Assembly: GCA_021821465.1 (NCBI GenBank)
Contig: JAKACM010000016.1
Coordinates: forward strand, 1 to 64,000
Direction: 5' to 3'
Length of the DNA stretch: 64,000 nucleotides
Source: Bacillota bacterium
Lineage (GTDB): Bacteria; Bacillota; Sulfobacillia; Sulfobacillales; Sulfobacillaceae
Below the pieces are notes generated by a model. That model worked only from the letters and a program-made list of their open reading frames with translations. It had not been told where the DNA came from and did not search any database. Positions within the stretch are counted from its first letter, which is position 1. The number at the start of each line of letters is the position of its first letter. The translations under genes were made by a program, and so were the position numbers. This document shows, one piece after another, positions 33,259 through 42,382 of this stretch.

Positions 33259-33729
33259 TTAGCGAATCCACCCCAGCACCCACTCAAGTGTTTGTAGCAT
33301 TAAATAGGTTGTTCCGGCAGCCATTAAAGGTCCGACGGGCATGCCCCCCCAAAACACAATTCCCAGTATGGAACCCACAATTAATCCCATCATTAGATGG
33401 CTGTTATTAGTTAATAATTGAAGACCTCGCCCGTTGAGGTTCGTGGCCACCGCTCCCCCAATCACCGCCAGAATCCCAGGCACCGTGAGAAAACTGTGGA
33501 AGACTTCTTTCATATTGACTTTGCCTACTGCAAACGGCACCAGCATGCCCAAAGTCAAAAACAACAAACCCGTTTCCACAGCCCGTCGTTCCAAAACAGG
33601 ATACAAGGAGGTCATCCGCATAAACCGAATCCCCAAAAGAATGGCGGCCGACGCCGCCACAATATTGGAACGAGCCCACATTCCCAACACTAGGATAAAA
33701 AGAAGACCAATACTTTCTGCGGTAAACAT
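33259..33729 (-). CDS. DUF441 (YtwI/YeaL) family membrane protein
   Basis: 156 residues from ATG 33729 (MFTAESIGLL, with AAGGGGG upstream). Four to five membrane helices, with the conserved ending seen in the family (GGMPVGPLMAAGTTYLMLQ). Function unknown. It lies downstream of the comAB terminator and is not part of that unit. Confidence 0.8.
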   Translation of the reverse strand: MFTAESIGLLFILVLGMWARSNIVAASAAILLGIRFMRMTSLYPVLERRAVETGLLFLTLGMLVPFAVGKVNMKEVFHSFLTVPGILAVIGGAVATNLNGRGLQLLTNNSHLMMGLIVGSILGIVFWGGMPVGPLMAAGTTYLMLQTLEWVLGWIR

Positions 33730-33773
33730 CACGACCCCCTTGCTCTTGTCCCAGGGCCATTTTATGAATCGTA

Positions 33774-33809
33774 TCAAAAAAAAAGACCGATCCCGTGAAA
33801 GGAATCGGT
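33774..33809 (-). terminator. Terminator after comB
   Basis: GACCGAT and ATCGGTC form a 7-bp stem followed by nine or more T on the minus strand, 17 bp after the comB stop. Confidence 0.8.
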
Positions 33810-33825
33810 CCAAGGCTTTATGGCC

Positions 33826-34515
33826 TTATGGATAAGCAAACCAGTTAGTATCCTGCCGGACGGGAACCTGGCTGTAGATGTTGAGAGCCGCCGCGAAATC
33901 CACATCCTGCTCCAAACCCTGATCAATGAGGGTTTTAGCGTGAGAAGCCAGGCGAATTCCTTGTGCAAGATCATGTTGCCATCGATTATAGAGAGCACAA
34001 GCCAAATGTGCACCGTCTCCGCGAAGAGAGGTTGGCCAGCAGCTGACAATAGCTCCTGCAGCCAACACATCTTCCAAAGCAATTTGTCCTTCGGTTCCCG
34101 CACAAACTACGAGTCCCTTTTCCTCGGCTTGTATTTGCGCCTCAAAGCATGCCCTAGCATTTACCAGGGCCCCTAATGCCAGCCAAGAAGCGTCCTTCAC
34201 CCGTTTCACCGCTTGCGTTCCGTTTGTTGTGCTCAGAACGACCAGACGGTCTTGGACCATGGTTTCGGCATAATCGAATGGTGAATTGCCTGCATCAAAT
34301 CCGGGCAGTGGACGGTTATGACGTTCTCCCCCCAACAAAATATGGGGATTTTGACTCCGCAAGGAAAAAGCTTCGTCAACATCGGCAACGGGCAGCACTC
34401 CTTTAGCCCCCCGTTCCAAGATGGTGGCCATTGTGGTCGTGGCCCGCAGAGTGTCTACCACGACTACTGCATAATTTTCCAAAGGTGGCATATCATCTTG
34501 CCATCGGAATATCAC
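33826..34515 (-). CDS. comB: 2-phosphosulfolactate phosphatase
   Basis: 229 residues; GTG start at 34515, one base after the comA stop (an ATG at 34491 is an alternative). Conserved VVVVDTLRATTTM, LLGGERHNRPLPGFDAGNSP and LSTTNGTQAV are the ComB signature. It hydrolyses phosphosulfolactate to sulfolactate. Together with ComA it forms the first two steps of the coenzyme M-type route; in spore formers the product is the spore metabolite sulfolactate. Confidence 0.9.
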   Translation of the reverse strand: MIFRWQDDMPPLENYAVVVVDTLRATTTMATILERGAKGVLPVADVDEAFSLRSQNPHILLGGERHNRPLPGFDAGNSPFDYAETMVQDRLVVLSTTNGTQAVKRVKDASWLALGALVNARACFEAQIQAEEKGLVVCAGTEGQIALEDVLAAGAIVSCWPTSLRGDGAHLACALYNRWQHDLAQGIRLASHAKTLIDQGLEQDVDFAAALNIYSQVPVRQDTNWFAYP

Positions 34516-34516
34516 A

Positions 34517-35440
34517 TCAACCCAACGGATGTTTTACACCTCTTTCCGCGCCTGCTTTCACCGAAGTGGGCCCAAGAGCAGGGGTTTTGACTTGACACAC
34601 AGTTAAATAGTAATGGCGCAAGGTGTCTCCCCGCAACCCTACGCGTAAAGCCTCCAAGGCCAGCACATCTTGAGGCTGCACATTGCCGAGACTGACGTTA
34701 GGCCCAAAGCGGAGAATAAGCTCCTGCTGTTGATTTTTTTGCGGTGCCTCCCATAAAACACGTCCCAGATCGCCTATATGAGTTATCAATTCTTGCAGTT
34801 TGTCCTCGAGAACCTGGCCTTTGTCATCATAAATAACGGTACCTTCTCCACTTTCCCTGCCTTCTACTATCACCGTGTCAGCCCCGGCTTCCAAATCTCT
34901 GTTGACTTGTTGCCATAATGCCGTCTCTTCGATGGCATCTTGACGGTCTTTCTTTCCCACTTCGCTGACAATAAGCGAAAATCCAAAAGTCCGCGCCAAA
35001 TGAATGGTTTTCTCCCGTGTCTCTGGATCTAGGACAATAGTTCCATCGGAGACCTCGATCCCAGTAAAGCCCAGTTGGCGCGCTCGCTCAAAATATTCCT
35101 CTACCCGTCCTTGCAACAACGCCAACTCCAAAAAAGTTCCTCCCGGAAATATGTGTACACCGTAAGACTTTATTAACTCAACTTTTTGCCGTAACAGCCG
35201 CGTTTTGTAAAATGCCGAGGTGCCAAACGTCAGCTTGATGTGATCCACATAGTCAGCTGCCAGTTCCATTAAATCCCTGGTGTCCGTTAAGCCCAATCCT
35301 TTATCAATAACCATTGTCAATCCGCGCTGCCGTGGTTTTTCGGTGCGCTCGGGATGAGGAAAGTCCAATATATCAAACCAGGCCTTATCTTCCTTGCTCA
35401 CGGTAGGTGCCCCCCGTTTCTTTGATTTCTTTGGCACCAT
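34517..35440 (-). CDS. comA: Phosphosulfolactate synthase
   Basis: 307 residues from ATG 35440 (MVPKKSKKRG); a longer frame to 35644 crosses the divergent MFS gene. ComA family: GLTMVIDKGLG, DYVDHIKLTFGTSA, VHIFPGGTFLELA, GFTGIEVSDGTI. It adds sulfite to phosphoenolpyruvate. No strong ribosome site. Directly followed by comB. Confidence 0.9.
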   Translation of the reverse strand: MVPKKSKKRGAPTVSKEDKAWFDILDFPHPERTEKPRQRGLTMVIDKGLGLTDTRDLMELAADYVDHIKLTFGTSAFYKTRLLRQKVELIKSYGVHIFPGGTFLELALLQGRVEEYFERARQLGFTGIEVSDGTIVLDPETREKTIHLARTFGFSLIVSEVGKKDRQDAIEETALWQQVNRDLEAGADTVIVEGRESGEGTVIYDDKGQVLEDKLQELITHIGDLGRVLWEAPQKNQQQELILRFGPNVSLGNVQPQDVLALEALRVGLRGDTLRHYYLTVCQVKTPALGPTSVKAGAERGVKHPLG

Positions 35441-35578
35441 ATTCGAACAAACTGAACAAAGTGCGAGCAAAATATTGGATGGCGCCTTCTCTTCACAAAT
35501 ATTGACATCATGCCGCAGAGTAAAGCAGGACATGTTAACAGTGTTAATGCAGATGATATGAGAGGGAGGCAAAACGAC

Positions 35579-36922
35579 ATGGCTCAGCGAGCCCGAGAAG
35601 ACCAAATGCATCATCCAAATAACGTCTCGAACCAATCGTCTCACGGCTGGAAATTATGGATTCTTACTACCGTTCCTTTTATTATGGTTCTTGGCAACTC
35701 CATGTTGATTCCGGTTTTACCCAAGATGATGAAAGTCATGCATCTTAGCCTGTTTCAAGCTGGGCTCATTGTCACGATTTTCTCTGTTCCCGCCGGAATC
35801 ATCATTCCCTTCGCCGGCGCTCTATCTGATCGCATTGGCCGACGTGTCATCATGACTCCCGCCCTCTTGACATATGGTTTAGCGGGACTGGGAGCCGGGA
35901 TTGCAGCGTGGTCGATCCCTCATCCCTATTATTGGATCATGGGCTTCAGGTTATTGCAAGGCATCGGGGCGGGAGGCACTTACCAACTCGCAATGGCTGT
36001 AGCGGGTGACATGTTTCAATCGCAAAAACGCGCCAAAGCGTTAGGAATATTAGAAGCGGCCAATGGTTTGGGCAAAGTCATCTCCCCCATCAGCGGTTCG
36101 GCCTTGGCTCTCATTATTTGGTTTGCACCCTTTTTTGTTTACGGCTTATTGTCATTTCCAGTCGCCTTGGCCATATGGTTCTTCATTAAGGAACCCCTTC
36201 CAAACACGCAAGGTGGTTTGAACCAATATTGGCGAGGATTAAAAACAACATTTGCAGACAAAAGCGGATCTATTCTGAGTACTTTCTTGGGCGGCGCGGT
36301 AGTTCTCTTTATTCTTTTTGGCGTCTTAAGCTATCTGGCTGATGTGTTGGAAAAAAACTTTGGATATGGGGAATTTATCCGCGGGTTAATTATCGCGATC
36401 CCGGTTCTGGCCTCCGCACTGACATCTTATATTTCGGGAACCGTTTTGCAAAAACGACTGTCGCAATGGTCTCGCCCTATCGTCGTTCTCGGCATGCTTC
36501 TGATTACACTGGCTATGGTCATTGAACCCTTTTTCGTCACGGTTAGTCCCCTGGCGGCTATCAGCATTCTCATTTTGCAGGGAATCGGGACCGGCAGTGT
36601 ATTGCCGTCACTCAATACTTTAGTCACCAGTGCGACATCATCGAAAGAACGCGGGGTGGTGACGAGTCTTTACGGAAGTGTGCGGTTCTTTGGTGTTGCG
36701 ATGGGCCCTCCCTTTTTCGCTGTGGCTATGATGCATCGTTATGTCGCGTTTTGGGCGGTGGCCGCACTGTCGGGTGTAACCGCCGTCGTAAGCTGGTTTT
36801 TCATAAATGAACGAAAAATGCTACCCACAACCGTTCGCACCGGGGATACGGACACAGAGGATCAAGCCGACTTTCACAACCCCGATGAACCGGCGCCAGT
36901 GACCCGCTCCCAAGAGCCTTAG
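35579..36922 (+). CDS. MFS transporter
   Basis: 447 residues from ATG 35579, which follows GGGAGG by 9 nt; an upstream in-frame ATG at 35510 lacks a ribosome site. Twelve predicted helices; MFS motif A between helices 2 and 3 (GALSDRIGRRVIM), GFRLLQGIGAGG in helix 4 (motif C-like, drug:H+ antiporter type), and a polar acidic C-terminal tail. Divergent from comA, 138 bp apart, so a role in exporting sulfolactate or a relative is conceivable; drug efflux is the family default. Confidence 0.85.
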   Translation: MAQRAREDQMHHPNNVSNQSSHGWKLWILTTVPFIMVLGNSMLIPVLPKMMKVMHLSLFQAGLIVTIFSVPAGIIIPFAGALSDRIGRRVIMTPALLTYGLAGLGAGIAAWSIPHPYYWIMGFRLLQGIGAGGTYQLAMAVAGDMFQSQKRAKALGILEAANGLGKVISPISGSALALIIWFAPFFVYGLLSFPVALAIWFFIKEPLPNTQGGLNQYWRGLKTTFADKSGSILSTFLGGAVVLFILFGVLSYLADVLEKNFGYGEFIRGLIIAIPVLASALTSYISGTVLQKRLSQWSRPIVVLGMLLITLAMVIEPFFVTVSPLAAISILILQGIGTGSVLPSLNTLVTSATSSKERGVVTSLYGSVRFFGVAMGPPFFAVAMMHRYVAFWAVAALSGVTAVVSWFFINERKMLPTTVRTGDTDTEDQADFHNPDEPAPVTRSQEP

Positions 36923-36987
36923 TCCAGCCTATTGTTAATCGCTGTCAAATTCTTCGGAAGTATAACAAGCAATTCCCAAACGTTTCC

Positions 36988-37018
36988 GGATTAAAAAGTT
37001 TAAAGGGGGCCCATACTA
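36988..37018 (+). promoter_or_regulatory. Sigma-G-like promoter of the SASP gene
   Basis: CATACTA (37012-37018) is the exact sigma-G -10 consensus. GGATTA (36988-36993) is a moderate -35, 18 bp upstream. The start would be near 37025, ten bases before the ribosome site. It fits forespore-specific expression of the SASP. Confidence 0.65.
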
Positions 37019-37048
37019 ACAACACCATGCAAAAAGGAGGTGAAAATG

Positions 37049-37273
37049 ATGGCACGAGGAAGCAATACCGGAAATCGCGCAGTGGTAACCGGTGCTCAAA
37101 AAGCCCTAGATCAGTTCAAATACGAAGTCGCCCACGAACTGGGCCTTCAAGGTGTTGAAGACGGCTACTGGGGAGACATTCCTGCCCGCCAATGCGGAGC
37201 GGTGGGAGGACACATGGTGCGTAAAATGATTGAAATGGCCGAACAGAACATGGCCGGCCGCGCCAATCGCTAA
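37049..37273 (+). CDS. Alpha/beta-type small acid-soluble spore protein
   Basis: 74 residues from ATG 37049 (AGGAGGTG spaced 6 nt; an ATG one codon earlier is too close). MARGSNTGNRAVV start, then ALDQFKYEVAHELGL with the GPR cleavage site and GAVGGHMVRKMIEMAE. Coats DNA in spores and is degraded by GPR on germination; gpr lies 3.8 kb downstream. Confidence 0.93.
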   Translation: MARGSNTGNRAVVTGAQKALDQFKYEVAHELGLQGVEDGYWGDIPARQCGAVGGHMVRKMIEMAEQNMAGRANR

Positions 37274-37300
37274 TCCCTCGAACTCGTTGGTAGCATTACA

Positions 37301-37330
37301 AAATGGACGGGAAACCGTCCATTTTCTTTC
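37301..37330 (+). terminator. Terminator after the SASP gene
   Basis: AAATGGACGG, GAAA loop, CCGTCCATTT followed by TCTTTC. 10-bp stem. Confidence 0.85.
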
Positions 37331-37397
37331 TTGTTAACATATGCTAACATTTAATGTAAAGATTATTGTACATTCAATGGAGAGTGATTTATTACCT

Positions 37398-38390
37398 ATG
37401 CCAAGAGGAAAAAATTTACGATGGGCAGTAGCGCTTTTTAGTCTCAGCAGTATATTGTCGGCATGCGGATCGCCCGCTTCTTCACCCGCCAGCGGTGCGT
37501 CCTCAACCGTGCACGTGGTGTTTGCCGGTTCTTTGGAACAACTAAATGATCAATTTCTAGGTCCCGCGTTTGAAAAATCCCAACATATCCACTATCAGGG
37601 ACGAGGCGGTGGATCCTATGGAATGGCTCATGAAATTGCGTCGGGGACGATTCCCGCTGATATCTTTGAAAGCATCGGCCAGGGACCGATCCGGTCTGTC
37701 GGAAAATCCGCGAATCCTTGGGCCATTGCCGTGGCATCAAGCCCCCTGGTTCTCGCCTATAACCCCCATTCACCCTACGCCCACCAACTCAACTTAATTC
37801 GTTCCGGCAAAAAACCGTTTTCCGACCTTTTTTCGATCCTGGCCCAACCACGATTCAAATTGGGACGCACCAATCCCAACACTGACCCGCAGGGCCAAGC
37901 TTTTGTCATGGCGATGGACCTAGCCCAAAAACTGTACCATTTGCCCCGAAGTATGCCGCAAAAAATCTTAGGTCCCACCACCAAAGGAAGCGAAATTTAC
38001 ACTGAAGAGGGAATTCTCTCTCTGCTACAATCCGGCGGTCTCGATGCCTCCAGTGCATTTTTGTCTGAAGCCATTCAGCGCCATTTGACGTATATTATGT
38101 TTCCTTCAAAACTCAATTTTTCCAATCCTCAAAATGCCGCATGGTACAGCCAAGCCCATTTGAAATTATCAAACGGTACGATCGTCTCTGGGACACCCCT
38201 ATCCATCGACATTACGGCTATTGGCCACCCTCCCTCTTCTCAAGCCATTAGTTTTCTTCAGTTTATCTTATCCTCTCAAGGCCGCACTCTTTTTCGTCGA
38301 GAAGGTTACAGTGTTTTTCGTCCCTATGTTTTAGGCCAAACCAACAAACTTCCCCATGCGCTTCGCACGGCATTACAACATGCTTTATAA
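37398..38390 (+). CDS. Molybdate/tungstate-type ABC transporter binding lipoprotein (WtpA/ModA-like)
   Basis: 330 residues from ATG 37398 (GGAGAG upstream). Lipoprotein signal ends at LSAC. The mature domain begins VHVVFAGSLEQLNDQ and has GRGGGSYGMAHEI and ADIFESI, the oxyanion-binding pattern of COG0725-type proteins, and LAYNPHSPYAHQL. Extracytoplasmic; delivers the anion to the permease encoded next. Overlaps the permease start by 11 nt. Confidence 0.82.
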   Translation: MPRGKNLRWAVALFSLSSILSACGSPASSPASGASSTVHVVFAGSLEQLNDQFLGPAFEKSQHIHYQGRGGGSYGMAHEIASGTIPADIFESIGQGPIRSVGKSANPWAIAVASSPLVLAYNPHSPYAHQLNLIRSGKKPFSDLFSILAQPRFKLGRTNPNTDPQGQAFVMAMDLAQKLYHLPRSMPQKILGPTTKGSEIYTEEGILSLLQSGGLDASSAFLSEAIQRHLTYIMFPSKLNFSNPQNAAWYSQAHLKLSNGTIVSGTPLSIDITAIGHPPSSQAISFLQFILSSQGRTLFRREGYSVFRPYVLGQTNKLPHALRTALQHAL

Positions 38391-39141
38391 AGCGGCAAGA
38401 ACTGTGGGAATTTTTGTTTTGATATTGACGGTGGTACCACTCGTGGTATTAATCGACCAAGGGTTGCCGTCTTTTGACTCTGTCCTAAGCCTTCCCGGTG
38501 CAACTCGCGCTCTATGGACCACGCTGTCTTCCGGTCTCTTGGCTTTAGGCTTGTGTTTTATTTTGGGAGTGCCTGCCGCGTATTGGCTGGGCAACCGTCA
38601 TGCTCACACACGCATTAAGAAACTGGCCGCTGTTTTGCTTATTTCGGCTTTGCTTACCCCTCCATTGGTTCTTGGGCTCGTGTTAGCCTTTATCATGGCT
38701 CCAACTACCCTTACAGGCTCTTGGCTCAACACTATCGACAGTGCATCCAACACGTTTCCGGCATTGGTGCTGGCAGAGCTTTATGAAGCTCTGCCATATT
38801 TCGTGTTAACTGCCTGGACAGCTTTTGCCACAATCCCCAGCCAATGGGAAGAAGAAGCTTGGGTATTGCACAAGACTCCATGGCAGACCTTTCGGTTTGT
38901 ATTGTGGCCCGCTATCCGTCCAGGGCTTTTGACAGCGACTTGGATGGCTTGGGCACGCATCGTGGGCGCATTTGGATCGCCAGTCGTGGTTGCCTATCAC
39001 CCTACCGCACTCCCTGTGCAAATTTGGATTACAATTGAAGAATCAGGCTTACCCCAAGCACTGGCTCTGGCATTGTGGCTCGTTCTTATTGGCTTACCTC
39101 TGCCCGCATGGCTAACCTGGAAAAAAGGAGGACTAATGTGA
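38380..39141 (+). CDS. ABC transporter permease (molybdate/tungstate type)
   Basis: 253 residues from ATG 38380 within the end of the binding-protein gene. Six membrane helices; EEEAWVLHKTPWQTFRFVLWP is the EAA loop that contacts the ATPase. Shares GTGA with the ATPase start. Confidence 0.85.
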   Translation: MLYKAARTVGIFVLILTVVPLVVLIDQGLPSFDSVLSLPGATRALWTTLSSGLLALGLCFILGVPAAYWLGNRHAHTRIKKLAAVLLISALLTPPLVLGLVLAFIMAPTTLTGSWLNTIDSASNTFPALVLAELYEALPYFVLTAWTAFATIPSQWEEEAWVLHKTPWQTFRFVLWPAIRPGLLTATWMAWARIVGAFGSPVVVAYHPTALPVQIWITIEESGLPQALALALWLVLIGLPLPAWLTWKKGGLM

Positions 39142-40109
39142 GTCTGTCGCTGAAAGTCCGAGAACATGCGTTTTTAAGAGGAGAAGCAACGTGGACTCAA
39201 GGGCTCAATGCGATCATTGGCCCCTCGGGATCCGGAAAAACCACGTTGTTGCGGCTTATGGCGGGATTAGGTGATACATCCGTGGATATTCAGTTCGATG
39301 ACATGATCTGGCAAGGAAAGAATCATCGTCACATTCCGCCTTATCTAAGGCCTATCGCCTTTATCCCACAATATCCGAGTCTCTTACCCTTTCGCTCAGT
39401 CCGCCAACAAATTGATTGGGTGTTGACGCCGGATTTTAATCCTCCCTGGAAAGAATGGGCCGATAAATTAGAAATTGGTTCCTTATTGGATCGCTATCCT
39501 CGGATGTTGTCCGGGGGAGAACAACAACGCGCAGCCATTGTGCGGGCTTTGGCTGCTCACCAACCCGTCTTATTATTGGATGAGGCTCTGTCTCAGGTGG
39601 AAGAGAGATTGAGACAACACTATTTGCGGTGCCTCAAAAACAATCCGCCGTCCCCCTGGATTTTTTATTCCACTCACCATCTTAACGAGGCTCTCGAATT
39701 CAGCGATACTGTCACCATAATTTTTGAAGGACAAATCTACACTCCCCAGCCGCCACAAGATCTCATTATGGCCCCCCCTAACGCCCCGATCGCTTGGATG
39801 TTGGGATATCGCGGAAGTTTACCTTTGGATAACGGGCGCTATGTTCTTATTCATCCGGCGCGAGTCGTGCCCGGTGCTCACGCAGAACAAGGCCTGGTGT
39901 ACCCAGCCCTTGTCGGAATCGGGCCCAAGCCCCATTCCCTTTTGAGTCAATGGACCGTGAGACGTCACAACACCACCTGGCAATGGGAGTTACCCTACTA
40001 CTCCAAGCAATGGCGGGGCAATGCCATCACCATTATTGATCCGGTCGTTGTTCCTTATGTCTTAAATAATGAGGAGGTTCAGCCATATGTCCCGCATGTC
40101 TCTTGGTAG
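39138..40109 (+). CDS. ABC transporter ATPase (molybdate/tungstate type)
   Basis: 323 residues from GTG 39138, which follows AAAAGGAGG and shares GTGA with the permease stop. Walker A GPSGSGKTT, signature LSGGEQQRAAIVRAL, Walker B VLLLDEALSQ, H loop in YSTHHLNE. A C-terminal 90-residue beta-rich extension (RYVLIHPARVVPG) occupies the place of the regulatory TOBE/MOP domain. The XRE-type regulator gene starts inside its end (23-nt overlap). Confidence 0.88.
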   Translation: MSLSLKVREHAFLRGEATWTQGLNAIIGPSGSGKTTLLRLMAGLGDTSVDIQFDDMIWQGKNHRHIPPYLRPIAFIPQYPSLLPFRSVRQQIDWVLTPDFNPPWKEWADKLEIGSLLDRYPRMLSGGEQQRAAIVRALAAHQPVLLLDEALSQVEERLRQHYLRCLKNNPPSPWIFYSTHHLNEALEFSDTVTIIFEGQIYTPQPPQDLIMAPPNAPIAWMLGYRGSLPLDNGRYVLIHPARVVPGAHAEQGLVYPALVGIGPKPHSLLSQWTVRRHNTTWQWELPYYSKQWRGNAITIIDPVVVPYVLNNEEVQPYVPHVSW

Positions 40110-41121
40110 AATTATCCGCACCGAACGTCGGCTCAAGGGAATGACGCAGTCACAAGTTGCCGCCCTATTGGGAATTTCTCGACAAACCCTCATTAATGCC
40201 GAACAGGATAAAGTAGCCGTCCCCTTCCAAACTATGGCCCGTCTGCAAAAAATTCTCGGCATATCACTCGACCAAATTGCCATCGCTTTGGCCCCGAGTG
40301 AGTCATGGAAATGGTGGCCTGAAATCCCTCTTCATTCGGGTCCCGTGGTCGCGGCAATCGTGGGAGAGCAGGTAATCGTGTCACCAATTCAAGCAACTCT
40401 CACGCAAGATGTGAGTAACGGATGGTGGGATTCTGATAGTGGCCAAATCCACTGGTATAATCAAGAAGATATTTCACACCAAATTTTTGCCGCGGGCTGT
40501 GATCCCTACCTTCCCTGGTTAGTTCGCGCCTTTCATGAACATCAAAGCCCTTTTCGCCTCATACCTTTTTCGATGGCCAGTGAAAGAGCCGTCAATTCAT
40601 TGCGCCAAGGTGTTGTTCATCTTGCCGGATCTCATCTCTATAATCCGCTAGAACATGTCTACAACCAAATCGCGCAAGAGGGTGAAAGATGGCTTTACAT
40701 CGGTTACCTCGACTGGGAGGAAGGAAGAATCTATCGCCCGGAAAATAGGTTGAACGAATCCGAAAAATGGGCATTGCGAGAGCCCGGCAGTGAAGCGTTA
40801 GCCCTGTTCTACCGCCACTCCCTCGCGAATTCGGCCGATTCCTATGTTATCCGCCATTTTTTGACACATTGCGATCTCGTATCGTTTGTTCAGTCTTCCG
40901 GCATTCAAGGTGTCTCAATAGGTAGTTTGGCTCATTTGCAAGGCTTGTCTTTTGAACCTTGGGCTACCGAACACTTTGAATGGATCACCCATCCTGACAA
41001 TATCCAACAATCTTGGCTCAAAGCCTTTATGGGAGTGCTGGAACATTCTTCTCTCTTTCGTCAACTCAGTGCGCTACCCCATCAGAATTGCTCCCACTGG
41101 GCTCGCATCCGCAAGGATTAA
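40087..41121 (+). CDS. XRE-family HTH fused to a periplasmic-binding-protein-like domain
   Basis: 344 residues from ATG 40087 (GAGGAGG upstream). Residues 3-60 are an XRE helix-turn-helix (MTQSQVAALLGISRQTLINA). The rest resembles the cytoplasmic PBP-like domain used for molybdate or cofactor sensing (LIPFSMASERAVNSLRQGVV, HLAGSHLYNP). Coupled to the ABC ATPase gene, so a one-component regulator of this uptake system is the best reading. The ligand is not proven. Confidence 0.82.
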   Translation: MSRMSLGRIIRTERRLKGMTQSQVAALLGISRQTLINAEQDKVAVPFQTMARLQKILGISLDQIAIALAPSESWKWWPEIPLHSGPVVAAIVGEQVIVSPIQATLTQDVSNGWWDSDSGQIHWYNQEDISHQIFAAGCDPYLPWLVRAFHEHQSPFRLIPFSMASERAVNSLRQGVVHLAGSHLYNPLEHVYNQIAQEGERWLYIGYLDWEEGRIYRPENRLNESEKWALREPGSEALALFYRHSLANSADSYVIRHFLTHCDLVSFVQSSGIQGVSIGSLAHLQGLSFEPWATEHFEWITHPDNIQQSWLKAFMGVLEHSSLFRQLSALPHQNCSHWARIRKD

Positions 41122-42083
41122 GCCCATTCGCTACGGTCGAGATGAGGTTGTAACGCCCGGTTAAGGGATTCCGCCAGCACATCAGCCATATCATTGATCA
41201 ATACATCAATTTCCTTAGGCGTGACCATCAATTCTCCCAAGCGTTCGCTCAATACTTCTTGCACCAGCCCTTTTTGATTTGTTTCGCCCAATTCCTCAAG
41301 AATCTTGTAGAATTTAACATCATCGGATAATTGCCGAGCAAGCAAATGCACGGCCTCTTCGGCTATACTCATGGCCTGCACAACCGTACAAACGCCAATG
41401 GCCACAACCGGAACGCCGACCGTCTCCTCACTCACATTCTGGCGTCGATTGCCCACGCCGGAACCGGGATGGATACCTGTATCGGCAATCTGAACACTGC
41501 CCAAAAGTCTGTCCAAGTTGCGGGCCGCCAAGGCATCGACCGCTATCATTAAATCCGGTTTGCTTTCCGCAACAATTCCTCTTATCATGTCAAGCGTTTC
41601 AATTCCGGTAACTCCCAATACCCCCGGTGCCACCGCTGCCACCGGGCGCATCTTTTGTTTCATCTCATCAGGAACAACATTCTGAAGATGGCGGGTAACC
41701 AGAAGACGTTCCACGACCCTCGGGCCCAAGGCATCGGGTGTGGCATTCCAATTTCCCAATCCCACGACCAATACGCTTTGTTCTAACGACTCGGGCATCA
41801 AGCTCGTGAGTTCTTCTGTCACCGCATGAATCAGATCTTGTCGCATCCCTACATTCCGTTCCCGAAACCGCGGCACATCCAGTGTAATATAATGGCCCTG
41901 AGCCTTTCCCATCAGCCGGGCTCCCTCATCCGAAAAAATTTCCACACGGGTAATCTCTACCCCGTGATCGGTCTTCCGATCCACGCGAACCCCCGGAACT
42001 TCTTCATGAGCGTCCCCGCGGACAATGTCGCGCGCCTCAATGGCCATATCCGTCGGTATTCGGATCGGCTGAAATTGGGCCAT
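41118..42083 (-). CDS. gpr: Spore germination protease GPR
   Basis: 321 residues, MGG-type aspartic peptidase of family A25. TDMAIEARDI near the N-terminus (autoprocessing site region), VVGLGNWNATPDALGPR, APGVLGVTGIET, IAVDALAARN. It degrades SASPs during germination; the SASP gene lies 3.8 kb away. Convergent with the XRE-type regulator gene, the two stops overlapping by 4 nt. Confidence 0.95.
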   Translation of the reverse strand: MAQFQPIRIPTDMAIEARDIVRGDAHEEVPGVRVDRKTDHGVEITRVEIFSDEGARLMGKAQGHYITLDVPRFRERNVGMRQDLIHAVTEELTSLMPESLEQSVLVVGLGNWNATPDALGPRVVERLLVTRHLQNVVPDEMKQKMRPVAAVAPGVLGVTGIETLDMIRGIVAESKPDLMIAVDALAARNLDRLLGSVQIADTGIHPGSGVGNRRQNVSEETVGVPVVAIGVCTVVQAMSIAEEAVHLLARQLSDDVKFYKILEELGETNQKGLVQEVLSERLGELMVTPKEIDVLINDMADVLAESLNRALQPHLDRSEWA

Positions 42084-42382
42084 GCGGGCTTCCCTCCCTT
42101 AGTGCAACTGAATAATAGAGTGTGCACGATGCTCACGGTTTATGCGAAAAGCTCCCAAAGAGTGGCCTTTTACCGCCCGTCGATTGGTTCCGCGGGTGGG
42201 AGAACTTTCTGCCGATTAATGGAATGGGGGTTTATTCTGCCCCACCACAAAAAATCTGGTGCCATTTAAATATGAGGCTTATCCGCCTTTGACATCTGTC
42301 CATTCGCTTTTGCCCTTCAAGGGAAGGAAAAGATAGCAACATCGGGCATCTTGAGTCATACAACTACGAAGGGGGGATGGAC

